Source: Stutzerimonas kirkiae (lineage in GTDB: Bacteria > Pseudomonadota > Gammaproteobacteria > Pseudomonadales > Pseudomonadaceae). Taken from it: a stretch of DNA of 64,000 bases. Where the stretch lies: contig NZ_QJUO01000017.1 in assembly GCF_004327335.1 (NCBI RefSeq), positions 1-64,000 on the forward strand, written 5' to 3'. Both the position numbers and the translations under genes were made by a program. Position 1 is the stretch's first letter. Every line of letters starts with the position of its first letter. Under the pieces are notes generated by a model that searched no databases, was not told the DNA's origin, and saw only the letters and a program-made list of their open reading frames with translations. Positions 47,756-58,333 of the stretch are shown here, one piece after another.

Positions 47756-48384
47756 GACGACGGCTCCTACGGACGACGAACAGGGGCCAGTCGATCGCGC
47801 AGCGGAAGGCACCATGCAACGGGGCCTTCGACTACACGGATGATGGCCTATTGGCATCGAGTGTAATGGAGACAACGCCCATGCAGTCTGAGCAAACCTG
47901 AGCAATAACCTTCTGAAAAGATCGGAATCATTCCAGGCAGAGCGCGGCGGCATTTTCCAGGCTTGCGGGCCAGGGGTTGCGCGCACCGTTGCCGTCGATG
48001 GCATCGCTCCGTTACGGCGTCTACGGCTCCCCGCGCCTTGGCCGTCTCCCACCTGGGGGAGAGGCTTGTGCGGCGGCCCCGCCCCGCACGCCCACCGACA
48101 TATTGAAAAGCCTGCCTCCCAGAGCCGACTCGAAGCCCCACGGGCCAATGCGAACGAAGGGCGCGCCATGCGCAACCCATACGGGCATGGCAACCGCAAT
48201 CGCCGTCGAAACCTAAGCGATCTACAGGTAAATAACGTAAAAAATGACGAACATGCATCCACACGACGCCTCGCCCGACGCATGGCAAATACACACTATT
48301 GTCAATCCGCTATCACCATCCCCTTGCAGCCTGCGAGCCGAGGCCCGAAGCTGGCGGTTTCCATGGATAGAGGACGAGCCGCCC
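47756..48384. other. 629-bp divergent intergenic region, tpsB/mgtC-like
   Basis: It contains a leader stem GAAGGC (47805-47810)/GCCTTC (47824-47829) and, upstream of tpsB, the 10-bp-period direct repeat at 47888-47905. Bases 47950-48230 show nothing clear. 48244-48384 is open in frame with the mgtC-like gene but does not look like family sequence. Confidence 0.5.
47888..47905 (-). promoter_or_regulatory. tandem 8-bp repeat upstream of tpsB (possible response-regulator site)
   Basis: CTGAGCAA occurs twice with a 10-bp period (47888-47895, 47898-47905), read on the minus strand as TTGCTCAG-GT-TTGCTCAG. The spacing puts both half-sites on the same face of the helix, as for OmpR/PhoB-type regulators. 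It lies 133-150 bp upstream of the tpsB start. Confidence 0.35.
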
Positions 48385-49095
48385 ATGCTCGCAGTATCCC
48401 CCCTGAGCAGCGAAATACTGCTGCACCTCGCACTGGCAGCGCTGATCGGCACCTGCATCGGCCTGGAACGCCAGTGGCGGCACCGCCTGACCGGGATGAC
48501 CACCAACTCGCTGGTAGCGCTCGGCGCGGCGATCTTCACCAGCCTGTCGTTGTTGTTTCCGGAGGAGGGCAGTTCTACACGGGTCGCCGCCCAGGTGGTC
48601 TCGGGCATCGGCTTTCTCGGGGCCGGGGTGATCATCCGGGACGGGTTCTCGGTGCGCGGCCTGAGCACGGCGGCAACCCTCTGGTGCTCGGCGGCCGTCG
48701 GCACCCTGGCGGGAGCCGGCTACAGCCTGCTGGCCGTCCAGGTCGGCGGACTGATCGTGCTGACCAACCTGGTCCTCCACCCGTTGGCCAACCTGATCAA
48801 CCGCCACACCCTGCACGCCACGCAGGAGGAGCAGTTCTACCGTGTCGACCTGACTTGCAAGACGAACGACGAGGCACGCATCCGCAACCTGCTGCTCAAG
48901 AGCATCAACCACCGCAAACTGCGCCTGCAACGCCTGGAAAGCCACGCCCTCGATGGCAGCGGCCTGGTCGAGGTCAGCGCGGTGGTGTTCAGCCTGCGCC
49001 GCGAGGATGAATTGCTCGAGCAACTGGCCGGCCGCTTCAGCCTCGACCCACACATCAGCGCCGCCGGCTGGCATGCCGAGCATGCGCCGAACTGA
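48385..49095 (+). CDS. MgtC/SapB family membrane protein
   Basis: 236 residues from MLAVSPLSSEILLHL. The N-terminal MgtC domain has LAALIGTCIGLERQWRHRLTGMTTNSLVALGAAIF and GIGFLGAGVIIRDG, with about five helices. A soluble ACT-like C-terminal part (about 150-225) makes it the long virulence-type MgtC. Such proteins act in low-magnesium growth and modulate the F-type ATP synthase or P-type ATPases. GAGGACGAG precedes the ATG. An in-frame extension to 48244 is an alternative start. Confidence 0.9.
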   Translation: MLAVSPLSSEILLHLALAALIGTCIGLERQWRHRLTGMTTNSLVALGAAIFTSLSLLFPEEGSSTRVAAQVVSGIGFLGAGVIIRDGFSVRGLSTAATLWCSAAVGTLAGAGYSLLAVQVGGLIVLTNLVLHPLANLINRHTLHATQEEQFYRVDLTCKTNDEARIRNLLLKSINHRKLRLQRLESHALDGSGLVEVSAVVFSLRREDELLEQLAGRFSLDPHISAAGWHAEHAPN

Positions 49096-49101
49096 CGTGA
49101 A

Positions 49102-49117
49102 CGGCCCGCGAGGGCCG
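49102..49117. terminator. hairpin between convergent mgtC-like and DUF4153 genes
   Basis: CGGCCC, loop GCGA, GGGCCG, 6 bp after the mgtC-like stop. No T-run. Confidence 0.4.
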
Positions 49118-49155
49118 GCTCACGCGACGAGCCGCTCGCGAAGGCCCTGCCGTCG

Positions 49156-50786
49156 TCATTCCATCGGGTAGAGACTCGCCTCACCGATCCTCAGTACCGG
49201 ATAACGCAGCGGCTCCAGGCTGAAGCGCCCCTCGCGCAACCGTTCGAGCAACTCCCCTGGCGGCAGCCGCCCCAGGCCACCCTGCGTTCTCAAGCGCCGC
49301 CAGTGGCCATCCTGCTCGCGGGCGAACAGCGAGCTCTGTGGCCACTTGCCGGTTGTATCGACCCAGAGCACTTCGTCCTGGCCATCGCCATCCAGATCCA
49401 GTGCCATCAGGAAACATCCCGGCCGCAGGCACTTGCCTGAGAGCGGCCGCTCATCCAGCAACGCTTGCGCCTCGGGCGCCAGCAGACTGTGCGGCGACAT
49501 CAGCTCGCGCAACGATGCGGGCACGTCCTGCGGGCTCTCCATCAAGGCCTCGAGCGCCTGGTAGCGGCGTTGCCCCGGCTCGCCGAGGCGCAGGCGCAAT
49601 TGATCGAGTGCGCTTTTATCGCCCCGCCCGTCGAGCAGGCGCTGGTACTGGCTGGCGGCACTGAACTCCAACGGGCTGAGCAAGGGCGTCTGCGACAACG
49701 CCAGCAGGGCAGCGCTGAACAAGGCCAGCGGCGGATTGCCGAGCGCCAGCGACGCCAGCCAGGGCTGCGCCCGGCGCAGTGTCGCAACCGCCAGCAGCAG
49801 GGCATACAAGGCACCCACCAGGGTAATCAGGATGGCGAAGAAGCGCTCGACCGTCAGGCCGTACTGGTCGACCCGCAACCACAGCGCATACCCCGCCAGG
49901 CCGGCCAGCACGGGCAAACCGAGCAGCCCCAGGCAAATGGGCCAGTGCAGCGGCCTCGGGTAGCGGCTTTCCTGGCGACCATCCTGGAACACGCCATTGG
50001 CCAGCAGCACCTGCGCCAGCAGCAGCGACAGCAGGATCGCCGTGGCGTTGCGCGTCTGCCAGAGCGGCTGCAGCCCGGTGAAGGGCAGGCTGACCAGGAA
50101 CAGCAGGATGATCAGCGAACTCATCGGCAGCAGCAGGCGGCACAGGCCCAGCAGCACCGAGCGCAGCGCATCGATGACCTGGACGCGCTCCAGGCCGACC
50201 CGCAGGCCCAGGGCGAAGACCATCGGAATGCTCAGGCTGACGAAGGTCCGGTTGAGGAACAAGCGCTCGAAGAGGTCGATGCCGAGCATGCCGAACAGCG
50301 CGCTCCAGAGCCATATCAGCAACCAGAACGCCCCCACCAGCAGCCCGGCCAGGAGCAGCATCAGGGCATTGTTCCAGGCATGGCTGTAGAGCGCGTGGTA
50401 ATCAAAGCGCCAACCTCGGCGAGTCGTCCAGGCCTGCACGAAGGGGCAGAGCGTATACAGCAGCAGCCCCAGCGCCAGCGCACTGACAAAGCCGAACCCA
50501 TAAGGCGCATCCAGCTCCCAGCGCCTGTTGAACTGCCAGGCGAACCAGCCTGCCAGTGCCGCGAACAGCAAGGCGCAACCCAGCACCGGCAGCCAACTGC
50601 GGGACTGGCGCAGGCGCCCCAGAGCAATTGCATCTGCAACCCGCCCACCAGTGCCGCCGCACTCGCCGCATGGAGCAGTGTCCGCCCTCCGGCGGACTCG
50701 ACCAGACGGGACGAAAGGAGGAACAGTAGCCCTCCCTGGACCAGGCCAATGGCCAGATAGGCCCAGGGCGATCGGGAAATGCTCAT
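49156..50786 (-). pseudogene. DUF4153 membrane protein gene broken by a single-base frameshift
   Basis: The C-terminal 476-residue frame (49156-50586) is a DUF4153-type protein with about ten helices, a DLDGDGQDEVLWVDTTG segment and a soluble tail. Its natural N-terminus is in another frame from ATG 50786 (MSISRSPWAYLAIGLVQGG to LQMQLLW). The frames join at a G4 run (minus strand TGGGGCGCC, plus positions 50617-50620). One extra G would restore LWGRLRQSRSWLPVLGC and a protein of about 543 residues. It is either a true inactivating deletion or a sequencing error. Confidence 0.82.
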
Positions 50787-51177
50787 GGCTGGGACGCCTC
50801 GGTAAACAGGATTGCGTCTTATAGAATTTTATCGAACGTCACGAAAGACCGGCTGCCACGGCGCTCTTGCGGGCGCGTCCGCAACGGTGCCTCGCAGGCT
50901 GGCCCGCACCCGCCGGAAACCGTTCGATGCTCCCGCGATCAGTATCGAGCCGACGAGCCAGGGCCTGTTAAATCGCCACCGCCTTTCCCCGCCACCCCGT
51001 GCGGCGTAGAATCGGCACATTCCTCGCCAGGCATCCTCCGGCAGGCTCGTGAGCCAGGCCCGGGCGGACGGTGATCCCGTACCGCCCCACGCCCACTTCC
51101 GGACGCGGCCATAGACCGCCGACCCGCTCACCCGACATATAAACGCTCATTACCTGATTAGCCGCAGGACATCGAAC
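50787..51177. other. 391-bp divergent intergenic region, DUF4153/ilvD
   Basis: It holds a possible ilvD -10 (TAGAAT, 51007-51012) without a convincing -35, and an A/T patch TATAGAATTTTAT near 50819-50832. No ORF, repeat or leader peptide with branched-chain codons was seen. Confidence 0.45.
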
Positions 51178-53016
51178 ATGCCCGACTATCGCTCGAAAAC
51201 CTCCACCCATGGCCGCAACATGGCCGGTGCGCGTGCGCTCTGGCGTGCCACCGGGATGAAGGACGAAGACTTCAAGAAGCCGATCATCGCCATCGCCAAC
51301 TCCTTCACCCAATTCGTGCCCGGCCATGTGCACCTGAAAGACATGGGCCAACTGGTCGCCCGCGAAGTCGAGCGGGCCGGCGGCGTGGCCAAGGAATTCA
51401 ACACCATCGCCGTGGACGACGGCATCGCCATGGGCCACGACGGCATGCTCTATTCGCTGCCCAGCCGCGAGATCATCGCCGACTCCGTCGAATACATGGT
51501 CAACGCCCACTGTGCCGATGCCATCGTCTGCATCTCCAACTGCGACAAGATCACCCCCGGCATGCTGATGGCCGCCCTGCGCCTGAATATCCCGGTGGTG
51601 TTCGTCTCCGGCGGGCCGATGGAAGCCGGCAAGACCAAGCTGGCCAGCCACGGCCTGGACCTGGTGGACGCCATGGTGATCGCCGCCGACGATTGCGCCA
51701 GCGACGAGAAGGTCGCCGAATACGAGCGCAGCGCCTGCCCGACCTGCGGCTCCTGCTCCGGCATGTTCACCGCCAACTCGATGAACTGCCTGACCGAGGC
51801 CCTCGGCCTGTCGCTGCCGGGCAACGGCTCGACCCTGGCCACCCACAGCGATCGCGAACAGTTGTTCCTGCGCGCCGGGCGCCTGGCCGTGGAACTGTGC
51901 CAGCGCTACTACGGCGAAGGCGACGCCAGCGTGCTGCCGCGCAGCATCGCCAGCCGCAAGGCATTCGAGAACGCCATGACCCTGGATATCGCCATGGGCG
52001 GCTCGACCAATACCATCCTGCACCTGCTGGCCGCCGCCCAGGAAGCCGAGGTGGACTTCGACCTGCGCGCCATCGACGCGCTGTCGCGCAAGGTGCCGCA
52101 ACTGTGCAAGGTGGCGCCGAACATCCAGAAGTACCACATGGAAGACGTGCACCGCGCTGGCGGTATCTTCTCCATCCTCGGCGAACTGGCGCGTGGCGGC
52201 CTGCTGCACACCGACATGCCCACCGTGCATAGCGCGAGCATGGCCGACGCCATCGCCCAGTGGGACATCACCCGGACCGCCGACGAGGCCGTGCACACCT
52301 TCTTCCGCGCCGGCCCGGCGGGCATTCCGACCCAGACCGCGTTCAGCCAGAGCACCCGCTGGCCGAGCCTCGACGATGACCGCGAGCATGGCTGCATCCG
52401 CAGCGTCGAGCACGCTTATTCGCAGGAAGGCGGCCTGGCCGTGCTGTACGGTAATATCGCCGAGGACGGTTGCGTGGTGAAGACCGCCGGGGTGGACGAG
52501 TCGATCCATGTATTCGAAGGGCGGGCACGCATCTTCGAAAGCCAAGACGCCGCCGTGAAGGGCATCCTCAATGACGAGATCGTCGCCGGCGATATCGTCA
52601 TCATCCGCTACGAAGGTCCGAAGGGCGGCCCGGGCATGCAGGAAATGCTCTACCCGACCAGCTACCTGAAATCCAAGGGCCTGGGCAAGCAGTGCGCCCT
52701 GCTCACCGATGGCCGTTTCTCGGGAGGCACTTCGGGCCTGTCCATCGGCCACGCTTCGCCGGAGGCCGCCGCCGGCGGCGCCATCGGCCTGGTGCAGGAC
52801 GGTGACAAAGTGCTGATCGACATCCCCAACCGTTCGATCAACCTGCTGGTCGACGACAAGGAACTGGCGGCCCGCCGTGCCGAACAGGAGAAAAAGGGCT
52901 GGAAACCCGCCCAACCACGTGCACGCAAGGTTTCGACCGCGCTCAAGGCCTACGCGCTGCTGGCCACCAGCGCCGACAAGGGAGCGGTACGCAACAAGGC
53001 CCTGCTGGAGGGCTGA
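51178..53016 (+). CDS. ilvD: dihydroxy-acid dehydratase
   Basis: Makes 2-keto acids in valine, leucine and isoleucine synthesis; a Fe-S enzyme. The 612 residues match the long IlvD form. Cluster cysteines lie in [11 protein letters not shown] (about residue 122) and [25 protein letters not shown] (about 195). The substrate loop [20 protein letters not shown] lies in the C-terminal domain. The intact IlvD motifs distinguish it from Edd, which is shorter in spacing. An imperfect stem-loop follows at 53032. Confidence 0.97.
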   Translation: MPDYRSKTSTHGRNMAGARALWRATGMKDEDFKKPIIAIANSFTQFVPGHVHLKDMGQLVAREVERAGGVAKEFNTIAVDDGIAMGHDGMLYSLPSREIIADSVEYMVNAHCADAIVCISNCDKITPGMLMAALRLNIPVVFVSGGPMEAGKTKLASHGLDLVDAMVIAADDCASDEKVAEYERSACPTCGSCSGMFTANSMNCLTEALGLSLPGNGSTLATHSDREQLFLRAGRLAVELCQRYYGEGDASVLPRSIASRKAFENAMTLDIAMGGSTNTILHLLAAAQEAEVDFDLRAIDALSRKVPQLCKVAPNIQKYHMEDVHRAGGIFSILGELARGGLLHTDMPTVHSASMADAIAQWDITRTADEAVHTFFRAGPAGIPTQTAFSQSTRWPSLDDDREHGCIRSVEHAYSQEGGLAVLYGNIAEDGCVVKTAGVDESIHVFEGRARIFESQDAAVKGILNDEIVAGDIVIIRYEGPKGGPGMQEMLYPTSYLKSKGLGKQCALLTDGRFSGGTSGLSIGHASPEAAAGGAIGLVQDGDKVLIDIPNRSINLLVDDKELAARRAEQEKKGWKPAQPRARKVSTALKAYALLATSADKGAVRNKALLEG

Positions 53017-53031
53017 CCCGGAACCCCTGAA

Positions 53032-53065
53032 GGCCTGGACGAAAGCCGCACCTTTTCGTCTGGCC
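53032..53065 (+). terminator. stem-loop after ilvD
   Basis: GGCCTGGACGAAA (53032-53044) pairs imperfectly with TTTTCGTCTGGCC (53053-53065). The inner GACGAAA/TTTCGTC is perfect. Only TTCC follows, so efficiency is uncertain. Confidence 0.5.
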
Positions 53066-53125
53066 TTCCAGCGCTCTTTTCGCCCCTGATAGAACGCATG
53101 GGCACTCGCCCGCTGGAAATTACCG

Positions 53126-56100
53126 ATGGATCAAATGACACACGAGTTCTCGCGCATCCCCCGGAATTACCAGGCCCTCCTGTATAGCCTGGCCACCAGC
53201 TTTCCCGGCCAGAGCAAGAGCGCCCTGCTCAAGCAACTGCGGGAAATGCGATGCCGCAGCGACAGCGGCAGGCTGCTCGACCATGCCTCTCTCGCGGACT
53301 TCCTGCAACCGCTGTTGCAGCAAGGCTGGATCACCCAGCGACAACTGAAACAAGCCAACGAAACCACCTTTTACGGGCTCCCTCCGCAACTGCATGGCGA
53401 CATCGTGCTGCATCTGCTCTCGTCAGCCGACAGGCATGACTGGTTGCGCAAGCTGCGGGCGAGCCAGCCACAGTCGACGCCCTGGCAACCCCCATCGCGA
53501 CCCAGGCTGCAACAGGATATCTGGCTGGGCCTGCTGGAAGACGACCTCGAAGGGCTGTCCGAGGCGTTCTATCGACTGGCCAGCATCATCCCTCACGACC
53601 AGTTGCATGCCCAGCACCCGTTGCAGCAATTGCTCGCCAGCGACAGTGGTCGCAAGGCGCTGGCCCTGCTCGCGGCGCCGACCCGGGAACTCCTGCTGGA
53701 AACCAGCCTCGGCTGGCACAACCTCACCCCCGGCGCGGGCACCCCGGCCTACCAGTTGGCCCTGCAGGAAGCGGACAGCCTGCCGCCGGGCAGCCCGCTC
53801 GGGCTGCAACTGGCGCTACAGGCGTTATACCGGGGGGACTGGCAGGCGTTTGCCACCCACGCCCAGGACAGCTTCGACATACTCGGGCGGACAGCCGGAG
53901 CGCTGCTGCACGGCCAGCCAGGAGAAACCCTGGCCGCCTTCCAGCAATGGCTGGCGGCGATTCGCAAGAGCACTCGCAAACGCAAGATCGAACTGCCGGG
54001 GTCCCTCAACGCCCTCTACTGCATGGCGTTGATCGCCCAGCATGACCCGCAGCACTACACGGAACTCAAGCAGGCCATCGAGATGAAGCTCAAGGCCGGC
54101 CAGTACGAGCCCTACCGCATCCTGGAGCGGCTGCAGGCACAACTGCTGGGCGCCGCGCCGGCACAACTGCGCACCATCGAACTGCCGAAAGAACTGTACG
54201 GCCTCGACGGCCTGCTCGGAGCCCTCGGCTTGTACTGGCAGGACAGCCCCAACGCAGGCACCCCTGACTGGTGCCTGCGCCTGCAAAAGCAGCGCGACCT
54301 GCTCGAACGACTGGGCTACCACTGGCTGGCCGCCGAATTCGATGCGCTGATCGCCCGCCAGTTCGGCCTGCCACACCAGTTCACCGGCTACCATGCACAG
54401 CATGGCCTGCAACCGCTGGTCGACCTCTACCAGCGCCAGGAAGCCTGGCAGCATGCCCTCAACGCCCTGGCCCGGATCAAGAGCGCGCCCCCGGCAACGA
54501 CAGCGAGCGCGGCGAAAAAGGCGCGGCTGGTCTGGCTGCTCAACCTCGACAGCTATTACCAGCAACTGGAGCCGCGTGAACAACGGCTCGGCACCAAGGG
54601 GCAATGGAGCAAGGGCAAGGCCGTGGCGCTCAAGCGTTTGCGCGAGGAAAGCGACAGCCTGGATTTCCTGGTGGAGCAGGATCGCCAGGCGATCCAGATG
54701 ATCCAGAGCAGCCACGCCTACTACGGCAGCGCACATTACGAACTGCCGCTGGAACTGGCGCTGCCGAAACTGATCGGCCACCCCGCACTGTTCTGGAGCG
54801 ATGCCCCGGACGTGCGTATCGACCTGGTCGCCGGCCAGCCCTGCCTGCACTTGCAGGAGCATAACGGCAATATCCGCTTGCGCCTGCAACCGGAAGGCAT
54901 CGGCGGCAGCGATGGTCCGTTCCTGGAAAGGGAAACCCCGACCCGCCTGGTGCTCTACCCGGTCACCCGCGAACTGCGGCAGATCGCCGATATCGTCGGC
55001 GAAGAGCTGAACGTGCCACGCTCGGCCAAGGCGCAACTGGTCGAAGCCATCGGCTCCATCGCGCCGCTGCTGCCGATCCATTCGGATATTCCCGAACTGG
55101 CCGGGCAGGTCGATGAAATCGCCGCCGACACCACCCTCTATGCGCACCTGCTGCCACTGGCCGAAGGCCTGCGCCTGCAATTGCTGGTGCGCCCGCTGGG
55201 CGAAGGCGGCTGGTTCCGCCCCGGCCACGGCAGCGAACGGCTGCTGGGCGAACAGCAAGGCCGCACCGTACAGGTGGTCCGCGATCTGCACGCGGAAAAG
55301 CAGGCCCTGCAACAGGTGCTCGACGCCTGCCCCGGCCTGGCCCGCGCCGACAGCGACGGCCAGGAATGGCAGTTGGAACAGCCCCAGGACGCCCTGCAGG
55401 TGCTGAGCGAACTGCAGGCCCTCGACGGCGACCGGTTGCAATGCGTCTGGCCCGAAGGCGAGCGCATGCGTATCAAGGGCAACAGCAGCCTGCAGCAGTT
55501 GAAACTCGGCCTCAAGCAACAGGGCGACTGGTTCCAGTTGCAAGGCAGCATCACCCTCGACGACGGCAAGGTGCTGCAACTGCGCCAGTTGCTGGAACTG
55601 CTGCAGGCCAGTCCCGGGCGCTTCCTCAAGCTGGGCGAGAACGACTGGCTGGCGATCGGCGACAGCCTGCGCAAACGCCTCGACGAACTGGCCCACCTGG
55701 CCGAGCGGGTCAGCGACCAGGGCCTGCGCCTCAGCCCGCTGAGCGCACCCTTGCTGGCTTCGCTGGCCGAGGAAGTCGACGAATTCAAGGCTGGCGCCGA
55801 CTGGCAGGGCCACCTCGAGCGCCTGCAATCTCTGCGTCACTATCAGCCTCAACTGCCCAGCACCCTGCAAGCCGAACTGCGCGACTACCAGCAGGAAGGC
55901 TTCACCTGGCTGGCGCGCCTGGCGCAATGGGGCGTCGGCGCCTGCCTGGCCGACGACATGGGCCTGGGCAAGACGGTGCAGACCCTCGCCCTGCTGCTGC
56001 AGCGCGCCGCCCTCGGCCCGCAACTGGTGGTGGCGCCGACCTCGGTGACGCTCAACTGGCAGGCCGAGAGCCGCCGCTTCGCCCCCACCCTGCAACTGCG

Positions 56101-57232
56101 CGACTATCAGCGCCAGCGCAGCCTCGACGACCTCGGTCCGCGCGACCTGGTGATCGTCAGCTACGGCCTGTTGCAGCAGGACAGCGAAGCCTTCGCCGCG
56201 ATTCGCTGGAGCAGCGTGGTATTGGACGAGGCCCAGGCGATCAAGAACGCCCAGAGCAAACGTTCCCAGGCCGCCATGGCGTTGCAGGCGGACTTCCGCC
56301 TGGTCGCCACCGGCACACCGCTGGAAAACCACCTGGGCGAATTGTGGAACCTGTTCCGCTTCATCAACCCGGGCCTGCTCGGCAGCCAGGACAGTTTTGC
56401 CCAGCGCTTCGCCAACCCCATCGAAAATGGCGACCCCGGCGCCCGCCGCGCCCTGAAGAACCTGATCCAGCCGTTCATCCTGCGCCGCCTGAAAAACCAG
56501 GTGCTGGACGAGTTGCCGGCACGTACCGAGATCACCTACAAGGTGCCGCTCTCCGACGACGAAGCCCTCCAGTACGAGGCCCTGCGCCAGCAAGCGGTGG
56601 ACAAGCTCGCCAATGCCGGTGCGGAGGATGGCCAAGCCCTCCAGGTACTGGCGGAAATCACCCGCCTGCGTCGCTTCTGCTGCCACCCATCGCTGGTGCT
56701 GCCCGGCTCGCCACTGCTCGGCAGCAAGCTGCGGGCATTCCAGCAGATCGTCACGGAACTGCTGGAGAACCGCCACAAGGCACTGGTGTTCAGCCAGTTC
56801 GTCGACCACCTGAGCATCGTCCGCGCCTGGCTCGAACGACAGGGCATCGTCTACCAGTACCTCGACGGCGGCACCCCGGCCAAGGCGCGCCAGGCGGCGG
56901 TGGAAGCCTTCCAGGCCGGCACCGGCGAAGTCTTCCTGATCAGCCTCAAGGCCGGTGGCAGCGGGCTCAACCTGACCGCCGCCGACTACGTCATCCACCT
57001 CGACCCCTGGTGGAACCCGGCGGTGGAAGACCAGGCCAGCGACCGTGCCCACCGCATGGGCCAGCAGCGCCCGGTGACCATCTACCGGCTGGTCACCGAG
57101 AACACCATCGAGGAACAGATCGTCGCCCTGCATGGCCGCAAGCGCGATCTCGCCGACAGCCTGCTGGATGGCGGCGAAGTGAGTGGCAAGCTGGATGCGG
57201 ATGCGCTGCTGCAGTTGCTCAGGGGGCGATAG
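53126..57232 (+). CDS. SNF2/Rad54-family ATPase (helicase-like)
   Basis: 1368 residues. The first ~890 residues are unrecognised: leucine- and glutamine-rich helical sequence followed by a mixed region. The SNF2 ATPase core begins near residue 915 (LRDYQQEGFTWLARLAQWG). Walker A DDMGLGKT is at about 943 and Walker B DEAQ at about 1034. The C-terminal helicase lobe has VFLISLKAGGSGLNLTAADYVIHLDPWWNP and ASDRAHRMGQQRPV near 1305. No methyltransferase or endonuclease partner is adjacent, so a DISARM-like defence role is not supported. Chromosomal remodelling or repair is a guess. Confidence 0.9.
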   Translation: MDQMTHEFSRIPRNYQALLYSLATSFPGQSKSALLKQLREMRCRSDSGRLLDHASLADFLQPLLQQGWITQRQLKQANETTFYGLPPQLHGDIVLHLLSSADRHDWLRKLRASQPQSTPWQPPSRPRLQQDIWLGLLEDDLEGLSEAFYRLASIIPHDQLHAQHPLQQLLASDSGRKALALLAAPTRELLLETSLGWHNLTPGAGTPAYQLALQEADSLPPGSPLGLQLALQALYRGDWQAFATHAQDSFDILGRTAGALLHGQPGETLAAFQQWLAAIRKSTRKRKIELPGSLNALYCMALIAQHDPQHYTELKQAIEMKLKAGQYEPYRILERLQAQLLGAAPAQLRTIELPKELYGLDGLLGALGLYWQDSPNAGTPDWCLRLQKQRDLLERLGYHWLAAEFDALIARQFGLPHQFTGYHAQHGLQPLVDLYQRQEAWQHALNALARIKSAPPATTASAAKKARLVWLLNLDSYYQQLEPREQRLGTKGQWSKGKAVALKRLREESDSLDFLVEQDRQAIQMIQSSHAYYGSAHYELPLELALPKLIGHPALFWSDAPDVRIDLVAGQPCLHLQEHNGNIRLRLQPEGIGGSDGPFLERETPTRLVLYPVTRELRQIADIVGEELNVPRSAKAQLVEAIGSIAPLLPIHSDIPELAGQVDEIAADTTLYAHLLPLAEGLRLQLLVRPLGEGGWFRPGHGSERLLGEQQGRTVQVVRDLHAEKQALQQVLDACPGLARADSDGQEWQLEQPQDALQVLSELQALDGDRLQCVWPEGERMRIKGNSSLQQLKLGLKQQGDWFQLQGSITLDDGKVLQLRQLLELLQASPGRFLKLGENDWLAIGDSLRKRLDELAHLAERVSDQGLRLSPLSAPLLASLAEEVDEFKAGADWQGHLERLQSLRHYQPQLPSTLQAELRDYQQEGFTWLARLAQWGVGACLADDMGLGKTVQTLALLLQRAALGPQLVVAPTSVTLNWQAESRRFAPTLQLRDYQRQRSLDDLGPRDLVIVSYGLLQQDSEAFAAIRWSSVVLDEAQAIKNAQSKRSQAAMALQADFRLVATGTPLENHLGELWNLFRFINPGLLGSQDSFAQRFANPIENGDPGARRALKNLIQPFILRRLKNQVLDELPARTEITYKVPLSDDEALQYEALRQQAVDKLANAGAEDGQALQVLAEITRLRRFCCHPSLVLPGSPLLGSKLRAFQQIVTELLENRHKALVFSQFVDHLSIVRAWLERQGIVYQYLDGGTPAKARQAAVEAFQAGTGEVFLISLKAGGSGLNLTAADYVIHLDPWWNPAVEDQASDRAHRMGQQRPVTIYRLVTENTIEEQIVALHGRKRDLADSLLDGGEVSGKLDADALLQLLRGR

Positions 57233-57426
57233 GCCAAGGGATATTCCCCTGGTCCATGGAGGGTGGCGCGCCCCTGAACGCGAAAACGGTGCGTACAGCC
57301 ACCCTGCCGGACACCGGCTCACCCACACCGCGTCCAGCCAGCAGGACCCGGTCGTCATCAAGGGCATGGCGGAGGTGGCCAACAGGCCGGGCGCGGGCCC
57401 GGTCCTGCCCGCGAGGACCGATCGCC

Positions 57427-58333
57427 AGTCGTAGGAGACTTCCAGAGCGGCAACGCGTTCCTGGCCGTAGTAGCAACCCATGTAGTAGTTGCAGTGCGAT
57501 ACGTACTCCCGATCGAACAGGTTCTGTACGTTCAGTCTGGCCTGCACTCCGCGCAGGGTTGGGGACAGCTTGCTCAGGTCATAGCTGACGCTGGTGTCAT
57601 AAACGACGAACGCTGGCACTTCAAGCGTGTTGGCCGAGTTCCCGGGTTTGCGACCGGTATAGCGCGCACCCAGGCCCACTGTCAGGCCATCAAGCAACGC
57701 CGGGGTGAAGTGATAGTCCACCCACAGGCGCCTGCATTTCGCTGCGGTTGCCCTTGGTCGAACCATTGGTCTTCGTGTAGAACGAGTCGATGTAGCTGGC
57801 AGAAGCCAGAATATCGATATTGGAAATGCTGGATTTCGCTTCCAGCTCGACACCACGACTACGGACCTCGGCAGACTGCTCGGAGTACTGTCGATAGGTC
57901 AAATCGGTGGTCAGCATGTTTTCTTGTGTGAGCTCGAATACAGATGCAGTGATCAGTGTCTTGTCGAATGGCTGGTATTTCACCCCCACTTCGTACTGCT
58001 TGCCTTCAGTAGGGTCGAACGCATTGCCGCCACGCTCCGGCGCGGTGGTACCCACCAGGGGAACAAAGGCATGACCGTAGCGGCCGGTCACCCCGCGAGA
58101 AGGAAATCATGAGTCAGCTCGCCTGGTACCAGTACTTGAATACGGGTCACACGCGAAAAAGCAGCCAACGCACCATCCAGAGATTGCGCCGGGATGGAGA
58201 ACGGGTAGGCGTCGTTCTGCGCCTGCACGCCTTGCGCCGCACTGGCGAAATGCAATGGCGACAGGCTGGCAGCGATGGCCAGAGACAGCAGGGTCGGCAG
58301 GCCAATGCGGCGCGCGGCGACGGAGTAATGCAT
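57427..58333 (-). pseudogene. remnant of a TonB-dependent siderophore receptor
   Basis: Three pieces in order. 58333-58088 gives a signal peptide and the STN start (MHYSVAARRIGLPTLLSL to ELTHDFLLAG, then stop). The next frame, 58091 to about 57725, gives VTGRY joined to barrel sequence AFVPLVGTTAPERGG and GKQYEVGVKYQPFDKTL. A further frame change near 57725 leads to VDYHFTPALLDGLTVGLGARYTGRK through NVQNLFDREYVSHC to VSYDW at about 57427. The plug and much of the barrel, some hundreds of residues, are missing. The natural stop after YDW is also gone. Clearly dead. Confidence 0.85.

Noticed and set aside
53126-57232. DISARM- or BREX-like defence island around the SNF2 ATPase
   Set aside because: Neighbours are ilvD and a decayed receptor; no methyltransferase, phospholipase-D or DUF1998 partner is adjacent.
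57401-57421. Terminator hairpin CGGTCCT/AGGACCG within the receptor remnant
   Set aside because: The stem is perfect but has no T-run and lies in a region already rearranged, so function cannot be assigned.
53825-57856. A 1343-codon minus-strand frame opposite the SNF2 gene
   Set aside because: Only its first part (to about 57427) carries real receptor-remnant sequence. The rest is antisense to a well-supported ATPase gene.
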